NCBI GenBank assembly: GCA_001766655.1 | Contig: MJCC01000013.1 | Span: 252,896-316,895, forward strand | Direction: 5' to 3' | DNA from: Phytomonas francai | Lineage: Eukaryota > Euglenozoa > Kinetoplastea > Trypanosomatida > Trypanosomatidae | DNA length: 64,000 bases | Part shown: positions 21,076-31,107 of the stretch, piece by piece | How the letters are laid out: the number at the start of each line of letters is the position of its first letter | Position numbering within the stretch: the first letter of the stretch is position 1 | Notes under the pieces: model-generated | Seen by the model: the letters and a program-made list of their open reading frames with translations, nothing else | Told to the model about the DNA's origin: nothing | Database searches by the model: none | Position numbers and translations under genes: made by a program

Positions 21076-22362
21076 TCAGTCAATATTCAGACTCTCCTCA
21101 CGAAGTGTCCAAAGCGCCCATACAACCGATACCATTAAAACAACAAGTTGAATTGGAAGCGACACGACACACCCACGCGTTGTGACCTCCACGCCCGTAT
21201 CCACATCTAACGCTCCCGAATGCACAATCGAAATCATCGAAAACACTAGCTGCAGGATAAAAGCGGATACCATGCTTAAAAAAGCAAAGTCTAGGTGAGA
21301 TAAAAAGATCGTATCCTTTGGGATAACACCGTTGTATCGATAAAGAGGACTCTCAAAGATATTGGTTGTAGTCGCATCAACAGAAGCCGACGCCCGTGGC
21401 GATGCCTCCGCCTCCTTCAGTCCAACACCCAAGGAATCGCCCCCCGCATCCTCCCGTATCCCCGCCCTGAGAACTCTTTCCTGCGACCGCTCACAGTCGC
21501 GTAGGGCGCCCTCGACTTCCTCCCTCATCAACGTCGGCCGGTCGGCTGCCAACGCCTCGGGCGGCGACGTTGTCCTCGTGTTCTTCTCCACCGCATCGCC
21601 GATGGGGCCTTCGCTGTCGGAATTCGGCTTTCCCTCCCCGCGCGTTTCCTCGGCCTTCTCAGCCTGACGGTCCCCATCGCTGACCTCGAAGGTGATGTCG
21701 ACGAGGTTGACCTCACGCATCGGGGTGTAGAAGGGCCGCCAACGCCTGTGCAGCCGCGCAAAGTACGACCGCACGCCGTACTGCACGAGCGCCACGGCGG
21801 GCTGACCCGCCATAATCCCCCACGAGACGTGGCCCAACGTCAACATCGCGCACTGCAGGCTGCCGTGGACGAGAAGGGGGAGCTGCGGACAGACGTCGAG
21901 GTCGTACGCCGCGGCGTACGGGCTAAAGTGCGGAAGCTGACGATAGGCGTCAAAGAGCACGCCGCCGGTCGCCCAGGTCGAGGTCATCGCAAAACCGAGA
22001 CCAACAGCACCCGAGACCGGCGCGAAACGACACGTGCACGAAACAAGCGCCTGGTTCTCCTTTCGAAGCTTTTTCTGCATCAACACCCAACCCGACAAAA
22101 CAGCTATCTTCAGGAGAAACTGCACGACCACTTGCGTGCCCACCACCGCCGCAGCGAGTGCGGGCGTCCAGGAAGCCAAATTACAAACCGCTTTTAGACC
22201 CTCGAAGAGTACGGTAATGATAATAAGCGAGAGTATCCCGGCGCATGAACCCGACAACACTATTAGCACCAACTGTGGGGCCCGCCTCCATATTGTAAAG
22301 AAGGATATGATATAGGGTGCATAAATAAGAAGAAAACATCCAACGGTTACGCCCAAGGCCAT
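21076..22362 (-). CDS. APH1: APH-1-like gamma-secretase subunit
   Basis: 428 residues from the first ATG (22362). Seven hydrophobic helices are visible at about 2-24, 30-54, 66-95, 114-140, 157-194, 356-382 and 398-419. The first helix (GCFLLIYAPYIISFFTI) resembles the APH-1 N-terminus. Helix 4 has GLGFAMTSTW where animal APH-1 has its small-residue GxxxG motif, followed by a matching LFDAY. Helix 5 has TLGHVSWGI, matching the conserved His-x-x-Trp-Gly (H178). APH-1 scaffolds presenilin, nicastrin and PEN-2 in an intramembrane aspartyl protease. Two oddities: about 150 polar residues are inserted between helices 5 and 6, and the His expected in helix 6 seems replaced by Phe. The family call rests on pattern matching by eye. 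Confidence 0.7.
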   Translation of the reverse strand: MALGVTVGCFLLIYAPYIISFFTIWRRAPQLVLIVLSGSCAGILSLIIITVLFEGLKAVCNLASWTPALAAAVVGTQVVVQFLLKIAVLSGWVLMQKKLRKENQALVSCTCRFAPVSGAVGLGFAMTSTWATGGVLFDAYRQLPHFSPYAAAYDLDVCPQLPLLVHGSLQCAMLTLGHVSWGIMAGQPAVALVQYGVRSYFARLHRRWRPFYTPMREVNLVDITFEVSDGDRQAEKAEETRGEGKPNSDSEGPIGDAVEKNTRTTSPPEALAADRPTLMREEVEGALRDCERSQERVLRAGIREDAGGDSLGVGLKEAEASPRASASVDATTTNIFESPLYRYNGVIPKDTIFLSHLDFAFLSMVSAFILQLVFSMISIVHSGALDVDTGVEVTTRGCVVSLPIQLVVLMVSVVWALWTLREESLNID

Positions 22363-23437
22363 TTGTTTCGATCCGACCAACTTGCTACCTTTTACCCCTC
22401 CCTCCTCGCATTCAAATCCCCTCCTAAGAAATCTGATGCAAACGCCCTTTACAACGAATATGTATTTCCGTTGATTAGAACAACCTTTTCGGTATCTTAG
22501 GTATGCTATTTAATTATTTTCAGCCTACTATAGACATACAAAGGGAAAGACACGAACTAAAGGCAGCAAATCAATATACACATTTTTTTTAATCTGGCAA
22601 ACTTATCACCAACCAAAAAGAAGCATCGGAATAGTTTTCATATCCTTTTTGTTATCGTTGTCATGCACAAAAGTATTCTAAATGTGAGTTAAAGGGTTCA
22701 ATTGCTCCTCTATTTTGAACACCTTTCCACGCTGGCTCAGCAAAGTATGAAAATATATTCCTGCGTTGCAGTTTATCCAAAAACTTCAGATCTCTAAATA
22801 TATCGCAATAAAAAAAGACGTGCTGTGGCAGGAACAGGTAGTAAGGTCTATAGAATTTCCGCCACTAATGCGTTCAAAGAAATCTGCCACACAATTCACA
22901 CACACACATACACACACGCATCTAATCCTGGCCAATGGTGTATGAATGATTGAGCAGCCAGGCATACCCTAATCTATATTTGTGCAGTAAATAAATATTT
23001 ATATCTGGCAGCAGCATTTTTCTAAAATCATCGAAATTACTTCGTTCACCCTCCTCATGTGTACACAACCACGTCTGATACTCATTAGTTTTGTAATAAT
23101 GAAAAAATAGCAATAGAATAAAGTCGTGTGCGGCCTTCTAAAAAGATAGAAGACAACTAAATATACAAACAGGGAAACAACTAATGAAGACACTGGGGCA
23201 TTTCTAGCAACCCCAAGGTTGCGCGTGTGAATTATATTAGAAGCAAAACTACATCGAGTCGCTCTATTCCATGAATAAGTGCTACATTTAAAAAATAATA
23301 ACAATAACCAAATAACTTCGTTTGGCTAAATAGACATGTCCATGTTTGAAATTGACAAACAAACAAGTTCAGTCTTGAATATGAAAAAGGAAAAAAATTG
23401 CACGAGGTTTGATCTTCCATAGCGTAAAAGATGTCCT
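22363..23437. other. Intergenic with an ATG-less coding-like stretch
   Basis: AT-rich spacer between the coiled-coil and APH-1-like genes. It contains the ORF at 22,922-23,137 listed separately and a CA repeat at about 22,897-22,918. Otherwise nothing recognised. Confidence 0.5.
22922..23137 (-). other. Coding-like ORF without ATG, directly after an acceptor-like AG
   Basis: 71 codons run from just after a pyrimidine tract ending in TTTTTAG to a TAG stop. The product looks protein-like (for example THEEGERSNFDDFRK and LLHKYRLGYAWLL), but the only ATG is internal (M-L-L-P). It could be a decayed gene, a 3' exon of a rare cis-spliced gene, or chance. No homology recognised. Confidence 0.25.
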
Positions 23438-26400
23438 CTAAGAGCTTCCGTCAGAACTGCTATCATCGAAAGAGGCATATCGTCTGGCGACATCGCGCGG
23501 GCTAGATGATGGAGGGTGCGCGCCGGCCTGCATCCCCGGTCCCGCCCCCGGCGACGCCGCGTCCGCGGTGTCCTCACGAGCCGGTCCGTCGGCGACGGCG
23601 AAAGCGGCGGCGCGCCGCGTGGGATCCCGCGGAGACGCCGGCCCGAGCGAAGACGACCCCAGCGAAGCTTCCACGAAGCTGTCGTCGTTGGGGTTCGCGC
23701 CCGGGCCCGGCGGCGCCGCCGCGGCGTCCTGGACGAGGTGAATGGGGGTCGCGTCGTCCATCCCGGACGCGTCGTTCCCCTTCCCGTCGTCGTCCTCGTC
23801 GTTCTTTTCTTCCTCGTCGTCGCTGGCATCCCAATCGTAGCGCGCGCGGCTTCTCTCCGGCGATGTGGTGGAGGGGGTGGGGTCGAAGACGCTCGCGACC
23901 GCCGTCGGGATCCCAGCAGGGCCCGTCGCGCGGGACCCCGCCGAGGGCCCCCCCGCCCGTTCCTCTTCAGCGTCGTCCGCGAGCTGCGGCGCGGCATCGA
24001 CGGCGTGGATCGGCTGCCCTTTAAAAGACGTTGGCGAGCCCACGGAGGGCCCCGGGAGAGGCTCAGATGGCGGGATCCGCCCGACAACGACGCTGTCAAT
24101 CTCAGACGCCAACCAGGATGGGTTGTCGGTAGCATCGGAGGCGCTCCTCGCCGCCCCTTGGGGGACTTTTTCCACGTTGACATCGGAACTATCCTCACAA
24201 GTGGAGTTATTATTCGTAGAGTAGAAAACGGGCACGCTTTCTTGCCTGGTAATGGGGGATTCTGGCGAGAAATAGCTCACCATCGTGCTTGGAGAGGGGT
24301 CCGCGCGAGAAGACAAAAGCTCCTCCACGGGCAATGCGGTCCCCACCTCCGCCACCTGCTGAAATACAGAGGAATTCGAAACCGTCCCGACGGTCTGTGC
24401 AGAGATCAGAGAAGGATCTCGCACAGGGCGTCCTAAAGAACTACTGTAGAGTATCTCGGGCGGGGAGTTTCCCCCCGTGGCCGCTTCCGCCCATTCGGCA
24501 GGCGGGGTTGAGACCACCCCAACTGCACGACGCGCTGGGAGAGATTCACTTAAGTTTTCGGTGGGGCCCGAGGAGTTGCGGTGCTGAGGGGCTGAGCCGC
24601 GCGATAGCTCCTCATGCCGCACCGCATCCGCCGCCCTGTTGTCTAGAAACCCTTGCTGGGAGCCCTGCAGGGTGACCTTAAGGCGGTCTACCTCACGATC
24701 GTGCATCTTCAGCCTCCGCTCACCCATTTCAATCCTCCGTCGCGTCTCGCGCAGCTCGCGCGTCGTCCTCGCGCGTTGCCCACGCAGCTGCGCTTGGCTC
24801 GAGCTGAGGCCCCGACGAAGCGCGTCAAGCTCTGTCTTAGAAACATACTGATCCGCATGATGCTCGAGGAACTCTCCGAAGACGCCAACGCCCTGCTCCA
24901 TTTCCTCCACCCGATCATGAACAGCCAGAAGCTCCTTAGCAAACTTCCCGCACCGGCCTTCGGCTTTCCTCACCACCTCTTGCACCTGTTCCCCCATGGC
25001 ATCGGCGTGTTGTTCGATGGTATCCTTGAGGTATGTCTCCAGGCGCTCCGCTGTCTTCTCTGTATGGCGTTTTAACTGTTCTAAACGGAAATTCACGTCC
25101 TTTTCAAGCTCCCTCGACCTCTCCAGGATGTCAGTCTCCAATCGCTCAAGGGCCTCAAGCTTGACATCGTTTCGGTTACTATGATCGATTTTCTCTTTTA
25201 TTTGCGCGCTCTGACGCTGTATAGCGGCGATTTCCCTATTCACCTCCTCCACCCCCGCCTGCGCGGCATCGCACCGTTCTAGAAAGCCCAACATGGTCGA
25301 CTCCAGCTTTATCAAGCGCTTTTCCAACCGCTCCACATCCGCCTTCCCCGCCGCGCTGATGGACTCTGAACGAGAAGTGAGCTCATACGACTCCTCGAGG
25401 CGCGCACTGAGGGTGTGATGCTGGGCAAGCAACTCCTTCTGGAACTGCGCGTGCTTCTCGGTCAAAAGCTTCATTCGGTTTTCGCTCGCATCGAGCCGAT
25501 GCTCGAGCCGCACACGTGCGAGCTCCTGCTGATCTGCGGCCCCCTGTAATCGCTCGCGGGCATCCTCGACAGTAACCAGTCGGTCGACGACGCCCTGGAC
25601 ACTCTCCATGATACCCTGAACCGCGTTTTTGGAGGTGGTGCTGGCTTTTTCGCACTGGGATAAGCGCGCGAGGATGGCGTCTGTTTTACCCCCAGAAGCC
25701 TCCACGAGGCTTTCGCAGCGCGCGCAGACATCGCTCAGCGCGCCGACGCGGCTCTCGAGGTGGTTTAAGCCCCGCCCGCAGGCCTCCACCGCCGCCTTGA
25801 GGTTTCCCGAAGTGGTGGCGAGGTGAAGCTGGGATTCGACCTGGACCAGGCGCGCATCGCGGTCGAGCAGGACGTCCTCGACGCGCTGCGCGCGCTCGGC
25901 TGCGCGCTGGGAAAGCCCCGAAGCCCGCTCGACCATCTCCCGCGCGATCAGCACCGCGGCGTCCGTCCTCGCGGTGCTCTCGTGCGCGGCATCGGCCTTC
26001 TTCTCCGCGCGATCCATGCGGGCGGCGAGGACGGCCTCGTTCGACTCCAACGCGGCGACGCGATCCCGCAGCATCGTCGACTGCGCGCGGATCTCCACCT
26101 GGTGCGCGCGCGCGCTCTCCTCCACGGCAGCCTCGACGGAGCGCACCCGCTCCCCGGTCCGCTTCAGCTCGTCCATCCATCCGTTCTGCGTTTCCCGCAC
26201 CTCGCGCTCGAGCGTAGCGGCAAACGAGCCCCAGGTCTCGTGCACGAGATCGCGAATCGTCGCCCTGGCCGCCTGCATCTCCTCGCGCACGTACGCCTTG
26301 AGGCTTTGGATCTGCTTGACGTCCTCGTGGTGGCGGTCCTCTCCGCGGAGGAGCTCCTGCTCCAGCCGCGCGGCCAGCGCCGCTTTCTCCTTCTCCATCG

Positions 26401-26986
26401 TCTGCACGACCTCAAGGCGGAGGGCGGCGGACTGCGCGAAGGCCGCGTCCACGCGCCCCCGCATCGCCTCCACCTCCTCACGCAGGGCCTCCGCGTGATC
26501 GAAGGCCAAGCTCTTTTGCGCCCGCACGGCGTGCGAGAGGGCCTCGAGCTCGCGCTTCCGCACGGCGAGCTCCACGGCCTCCGCCTTCGCTTTATCCTGC
26601 ACGCTCTGCGCGAGGGCCGCGAACTCGCGCCGCTGGGCGTACTCGCCGGCGCGCATCTCGACCCGCATCTCCTCCTTCCAGCGCCTGCCGAGGGCGACGA
26701 GGGCGCCCTGCCGGGCCTCGCGCTCGGCCGCCCACTCCGAACGCAGGGCGACGATCTCGCCCAGCGCGGCCTGAAGCTGCCGGGAGAGCTCCAACCCCCA
26801 CGGCTCCGAACGCGCGGCGTCCGCGATGGCGGCCCCGGGGATCGCCTTCCCCCCTGCGTAGGGGCTCCCCGAAGAGCCCGCCCCTTCTCTCGTGTAGGGA
26901 TCGCCGGAGAGCGCCTGCTCGGCGGAGTGAAACATATCCAACGCGGTCCGCGCGAAGCCCGACATCCCCATCCCCGCCGCGCTCAT
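23438..26986 (-). CDS. Large coiled-coil protein
   Basis: 1182 residues. After a Gly/Ala-rich start (1-65) the protein is almost continuous heptad-bearing alpha helix from about 70 to 790, rich in Glu, Arg, Ala, Leu and Gln. A polar, Ser/Pro/Asp-rich tail follows (about 790-1182) with an acidic DDEEEKNDEDDD patch. Such long rods are typical of cytoskeletal or flagellar-basal-body proteins in these organisms, but no named family is recognised and sequence similarity between coiled coils is unreliable. The 5' third (25,700-26,980) is much more GC-rich than the middle. The long antisense and alternate frames across it are shadows of its biased codons. Confidence 0.88.
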   Translation of the reverse strand: MSAAGMGMSGFARTALDMFHSAEQALSGDPYTREGAGSSGSPYAGGKAIPGAAIADAARSEPWGLELSRQLQAALGEIVALRSEWAAEREARQGALVALGRRWKEEMRVEMRAGEYAQRREFAALAQSVQDKAKAEAVELAVRKRELEALSHAVRAQKSLAFDHAEALREEVEAMRGRVDAAFAQSAALRLEVVQTMEKEKAALAARLEQELLRGEDRHHEDVKQIQSLKAYVREEMQAARATIRDLVHETWGSFAATLEREVRETQNGWMDELKRTGERVRSVEAAVEESARAHQVEIRAQSTMLRDRVAALESNEAVLAARMDRAEKKADAAHESTARTDAAVLIAREMVERASGLSQRAAERAQRVEDVLLDRDARLVQVESQLHLATTSGNLKAAVEACGRGLNHLESRVGALSDVCARCESLVEASGGKTDAILARLSQCEKASTTSKNAVQGIMESVQGVVDRLVTVEDARERLQGAADQQELARVRLEHRLDASENRMKLLTEKHAQFQKELLAQHHTLSARLEESYELTSRSESISAAGKADVERLEKRLIKLESTMLGFLERCDAAQAGVEEVNREIAAIQRQSAQIKEKIDHSNRNDVKLEALERLETDILERSRELEKDVNFRLEQLKRHTEKTAERLETYLKDTIEQHADAMGEQVQEVVRKAEGRCGKFAKELLAVHDRVEEMEQGVGVFGEFLEHHADQYVSKTELDALRRGLSSSQAQLRGQRARTTRELRETRRRIEMGERRLKMHDREVDRLKVTLQGSQQGFLDNRAADAVRHEELSRGSAPQHRNSSGPTENLSESLPARRAVGVVSTPPAEWAEAATGGNSPPEILYSSSLGRPVRDPSLISAQTVGTVSNSSVFQQVAEVGTALPVEELLSSRADPSPSTMVSYFSPESPITRQESVPVFYSTNNNSTCEDSSDVNVEKVPQGAARSASDATDNPSWLASEIDSVVVGRIPPSEPLPGPSVGSPTSFKGQPIHAVDAAPQLADDAEEERAGGPSAGSRATGPAGIPTAVASVFDPTPSTTSPERSRARYDWDASDDEEEKNDEDDDGKGNDASGMDDATPIHLVQDAAAAPPGPGANPNDDSFVEASLGSSSLGPASPRDPTRRAAAFAVADGPAREDTADAASPGAGPGMQAGAHPPSSSPRDVARRYASFDDSSSDGSS

Positions 26987-28081
26987 ACCAAATAGAGGGC
27001 GAAAATGCTGGGTTTGCTATTTTTAAAAAAAGGTTACTATTGTTACACACACAAAAAAAAAAAAGTGATAAAAACCTATCCAGCCTGCTCACGAGCTAGA
27101 ATAATAGGTACTTTTACAAAAAGAAAAGGAAATTCAAGGAATAATATGTCCCTGTAACTGCAAATAAAGCCTTACAGGGTAGTTCAGAAGCACAACTCAT
27201 TAAAAAGATAGCTATTTAAAACACTAGAAATAGATATATTACATACACAGCATTATGTATAAATACGTAAACGGTAGGTTTACGTGAATGATTGCGCCTG
27301 GCATTGTTGAATGGTGAATTAACTATATTTTCCTTTGTTTGAAACGAGGCATTTGTAAAGATACACAACTTCCATGTATGTATTCGAATGTTTGCCAGAT
27401 AATAAAGAGAAATAGTTTAACATAAAAGGGTAATGTAAAATGTGGTAGACATTATAAATATCCAACCGAAACTACAATATAACGCAAGCATATAGAGAAA
27501 TAATATCTTCTCCTATCCTCCCCTGTTCGAAACACCAAACCCATATATCTGTGCTACAGACTCGTAGCTTCCTCAAAAAATTCTACTATGCACATTCCTT
27601 TAGTTATTAAACATAGATGATTGTACGTTTTCCTTAGCATTTCTATTTTGATTAGTGCGCTGAAGTTGCTCAATTTAATTCCCCGCACACACACACGCAC
27701 TGTATATTTCTTCATAACATCAAGACACCTTCAATAGCCATGTGAAACGTTTCTATATTCATTTTCATCTAAAATCCATAGTTTTTTTTTGATTTTACCT
27801 GATCTTTTGATGATAAAGAAACATAATAAAAAACGTCTGCGCAATGTTTCAAAACCCTACTGTAAGCTGACGTCCCATTGGCACTATTGCATTTAGAAAC
27901 CGCTGTCTCTATTTCGCCCTCGATGTAATAATCCTTCAACCAAATCACCCGTACAACATCTGTCATGCTGGCGTGCTTATTTTACAGGATCTAAGCCCCC
28001 TTTTTTTGACTTCTCAAAACAAAGATGATGTGCCATTCCTAATCGAAACATCAGCGTCTCACTTTAGAAGTGATCTCACGA
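26987..28081. other. AT-rich intergenic region
   Basis: About 1.1 kb of AT-rich sequence between the broken gene and the coiled-coil gene. The only candidate is the 65-codon ORF at 27,769. No other structure seen apart from short A/T runs and a CA stretch near 27,685-27,700. Confidence 0.55.
27769..27966 (-). CDS. Possible small protein
   Basis: 65 codons with an ATG, on the transcribed strand, in an otherwise empty AT-rich stretch. The product has mixed composition and a basic C-terminus. No domain, no clear acceptor tract and no recognised homologue, so it may be chance. Confidence 0.2.
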   Translation of the reverse strand: MTDVVRVIWLKDYYIEGEIETAVSKCNSANGTSAYSRVLKHCADVFYYVSLSSKDQVKSKKNYGF

Positions 28082-28804
28082 CTACCGCAATAGGTTCTTG
28101 TTGTATGTTTTCTTGTTACGCTTCACCCTCGATATGCAATTGGCTCTAAGGTCGAACGTTTTAGACCATTTTCTTGTGTACAAACGTATGCGCTGATCCG
28201 AAATGACAGCTGCATCTCTGAGAGTTATTTGAAGCACTTCCTGAAATGGCAATTCAAGTAGGCCTATCCGCTTTGATTTCGCCATCAAAGCCTTCTTGAA
28301 AGGTAGTAAAATAGCTTTAGAACTGTCGCTTGGGGTGTTGGAACTTTCACTGCTCATCAATAGTTTTTAGGACGGTGGTCACATTTTCCTCTGGATGCGT
28401 AACGTGTTCCATCACCCTACCCCTCTCAACAGGTAAAGCATTACTTTCATTTTGGATGGATTTAGTCAAAATTTATAGGCTTCTCAGGCTGTCGTACTCG
28501 TTCCTTGGGAACATCCTCAAGAAACTTGTAGCTATTATCACACGTACCAAAGGTCTGATCAGACTAGTGAAAAGCGTTGGTGGAGTCATCACATGCAGGT
28601 TACGGCCTCTTGTTTAACAGATCCGATTCAATAATGTTTTCTACCAAATAAGCGTTACTGCGGAAGAGCTTTTCGTACACACTACACTTTTTTAGGCGAA
28701 AAAAATCTTCCCCATTTAAAGCAGGACTTTCTGGGCATATGGGGCAACTAGGCAGAGGTCAAGGTTGGTGCAAAGCGCGAACTTCCCGGTAGATTTCTAT
28801 ACAT
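28082..28804 (-). pseudogene. Disrupted gene, possibly a mitochondrial protein
   Basis: Consecutive coding-like segments lie in different frames with only short overlaps. A start ATG at 28804, 22 bases after a pyrimidine tract ending in AG, opens an 18-residue, presequence-like peptide stopped by TAG (28750). A +1 frame then reads a CPICPES cysteine pair and FFRLKKCSVYEKLF. That frame is broken by TAA (28602) and TAG (28566), continues with YKFLEDVPKERVRQPEKP, and stops at TAA (28464). A second +1 step gives ALPVERGRVMEHVTHPEENV to TGA (28349). A third returns to the first frame for the last 91 codons (ATG 28357 to the stop at 28082), which alone could be a small gene. The best reading is a decayed or mis-assembled gene. 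The family is not recognised. Confidence 0.45.
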
Positions 28805-29263
28805 CGCTCGAAGAAATCGAACTATGCAAGAAATTGAGAAAAATAGACTCCTCAATGGCACCCAATAGAAACTTTGATAGAAATAAACGATAAAAAAAAT
28901 ACACAAAGCAAAAAACGAACGAGTAGTAAAGTATTTCTCTCTTGTACGAAAAAAGATATTCTTTCTTCTTTCAATAAGATCTGGTTGGTGCCATATAAAG
29001 AAGAAGTATCGTTTTAAAAAAGGAAAAAGATAAAAAACGGAATAGTACAGATAAAGCACCTGTTCTATTCATGAGTGAAGCTAAAACGGAGCACGACGTT
29101 CAAGGAGAGTGTAAAACAAAAACAAGATACTATATCTAAGTATAAAGAATTTGTGTTGAAGACAAAAAAATTCTGCCGTATACACTTCCATGTGTTTTGT
29201 ATGTCGATCGTAAAGGAATAGCTCATACTTTTGACCTCTTTTGAATCTCTCTGACTGTAGGAT
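28805..29263. other. Intergenic
   Basis: AT-rich spacer between the Plus3-RING gene and the disrupted gene. The minus-strand tract at about 28,827-28,850 is the likely acceptor for the disrupted gene. Nothing else seen. Confidence 0.55.
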
Positions 29264-30118
29264 TTATGACGTGTATGGCTCAAAGATAAACGTTACCGGC
29301 GTAATGCAGCCGGGAACTGGGCACCTCCCGTGAACTTTAGCAGCACAGTCCTTACACAGCACCTGGTGTTTGCAAGGATAACAAACCTCCGTGCAAACTC
29401 GATTCCGGCATACCATACACTTGGAGCGATCGTTAATGATAACCCTGACCATAGAAATGAGATCAAGTACCTCGCGCTCAATCTCTTGCAGGTCCTCTAT
29501 ACTCTTTGTCTTCAATTCCTCGATGCGGGGAAGGCTCAGGTGGGTGGATAAAATCTCCCCCTTCAGTTCCATAGTGCGCTGCATTATGTGTGCCTCCCTT
29601 TCGGAGGCCTTCTGTGGGCTCTCATCCCGACGTCGCCGGCGGTTCTCGGAGGCCAAGGACTGCTGCTTCTGCTCCTCGAGCATGCCCAAACGGAAGTGCA
29701 GCTGTGGAAGGGTAGGAAAAGACTGATTCGATGCCTCGATCATCTGCGCCCACTGTTCATACTCAGTCTGTCGGAACGGGGAGTTTGAGATCGAGTTGAG
29801 TTGCACAACATTGCCATTCTGGGTCGACTTAAAGCACGGTGGCAGGTCAATAACGATGTGGATCTCTGTAGAGGTTCCATCCGCCGCGAAGCCAGAGTAC
29901 GTCGGTCCTTGGCGGACACTTCGCACACATGCGATGTAGTAATGATCGTTGCTATCTTGTCGTGCGCCCTCATTTCGCATCTCCAGCAACACGCGCACGT
30001 AGCAACCCGCGATGACTTCAGAAAAATTGCGCCACGATAAGAAATTTACCAAAGTAGTTCGAAACAATTGCAGCTTGCGTAGCAAAGCTAAAGGCGGTAT
30101 ATTGGGATTCGTGTCCAT
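29264..30118 (-). CDS. Plus3-domain and RING-finger protein
   Basis: 284 residues. Residues about 30-140 match the Plus3 domain of the Paf1-complex subunit Rtf1: the GCYVRV start, a YYIACVRSV strand, then ISNSPFRQTEYEQW and the SFPTLPQL end. A basic helical linker with RRRRR at 160-164 follows. The C-terminus is a RING-type zinc finger with C234, C237, C249, H251, C255, C258, C266 and C271; the last pair is C-x4-C (CPVPGC) instead of the usual C-x2-C. Plus3 binds phosphorylated Spt5 tails or single-stranded DNA in other organisms, and RING domains usually recruit E2 enzymes. A nuclear, transcription-linked E3 ligase role is therefore inferred, not shown. The start is an ATG with no alternative upstream. 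Confidence 0.8.
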   Translation of the reverse strand: MDTNPNIPPLALLRKLQLFRTTLVNFLSWRNFSEVIAGCYVRVLLEMRNEGARQDSNDHYYIACVRSVRQGPTYSGFAADGTSTEIHIVIDLPPCFKSTQNGNVVQLNSISNSPFRQTEYEQWAQMIEASNQSFPTLPQLHFRLGMLEEQKQQSLASENRRRRRDESPQKASEREAHIMQRTMELKGEILSTHLSLPRIEELKTKSIEDLQEIEREVLDLISMVRVIINDRSKCMVCRNRVCTEVCYPCKHQVLCKDCAAKVHGRCPVPGCITPVTFIFEPYTS

Positions 30119-31107
30119 TTCAAAACGGCCACTCTTCCACGTTTATTTTAAACAACTATAACAACTTTGTATTACCTTATTTCTACTGTTGTTTGAAGGA
30201 AATTGGACACCAAAAGACGATGTGTTGCATATTTCAGCATTTTTCACCTCCCCCTCCACTCTCAATAATGGAGTATCAATATCGCATTACTTCCATGGAA
30301 ATGCGTTAAAAAATTGAGTAACACAGTGTCTACTACTGCATCCACTCCTATAACTACAATTATCAGAATTGTAGTGAAAAATGTTCAACCTATCAGACAG
30401 AAACCACTCAAGAAAGCCAAAGAAGAGAAAGTAAATAAATGGGGCATAAGAAACTCCATGAGAAACGCTATAGAAAAGTATCAACAGTATATATATATAT
30501 ATATATATACATATTGCTCGTAGTGGACTACTGAATACCCTATTATGTGGATTCTTTATTAGAGAGATTTAAACACTGTGGTCCCTAAACCTCTTCCCGT
30601 TTCGCTTTTCTAGTCGATTTGTTGGAACCGCAATAGCTCCCCTCTATTCTTAAGTACCAAACAATTCAAAGAGGTTTGCGCAAAATGAAATCCAGTCAGA
30701 CTCACGGCGAACAAGTCTCTTGGTCACATGTCGAATATTAGGAGAACTTCCTGTCTTCCGAATTTTAAAAAGAGGATTGAGTAAGCCTAAGGAAGAGCAT
30801 CTTAAATGAGTTTTAAGGAGGCGCAATGGAAATATTTTATCAAGATAACCCTCATCACGCATACATGGCACCCATGTGGTGCAACTGAATATGAATTTGT
30901 CCCCACTGCAGAAAAGAACCTGTTTGAACATCATGGCCAACAGAGCCACGCAAGTTGCACCCTTTGTTTCACGTGCGTCAGATGTACACAATGTGATTAA
31001 CTAATGCAACGGAAACTCTTGAAGTCATCATTCTCAAACGTGATTAAATCTATACCAAATCCTTAGCTCAAACATGCATACCCATAGTAGAGCTATATGA
31101 ACTTGTT
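30119..31107. other. Intergenic with AT repeat
   Basis: AT-rich spacer between the PPR-like and Plus3-RING genes. It holds a TA repeat (about 30,488-30,509) and the doubtful small ORF at 30,650. Nothing else recognised. Confidence 0.55.
30650..30862 (-). CDS. Doubtful small basic protein
   Basis: 70 codons from ATG 30862, rich in Arg, Lys and Leu, with the frame open further upstream but lacking a better start. An out-of-frame ATG lies just before it. It might be a small mitochondrial-type protein, a remnant, or chance. Confidence 0.2.
   Translation of the reverse strand: MRDEGYLDKIFPLRLLKTHLRCSSLGLLNPLFKIRKTGSSPNIRHVTKRLVRRESDWISFCANLFELFGT

Noticed and set aside
25823..26995. 390-codon plus-strand ORF antisense to the coiled-coil gene
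   Set aside because: Wrong strand for this transcription unit, His/Arg/Leu-rich shadow composition, no acceptor.
28340..28830. Stop-codon reassignment (TAA/TAG as Glu, TGA as Trp), which would make the broken gene readable in one frame
   Set aside because: Neighbouring ORFs of up to 1182 codons contain no in-frame stops and end sensibly at all three stop codons, so a standard code is used; later parts of that frame have stops at about random density.
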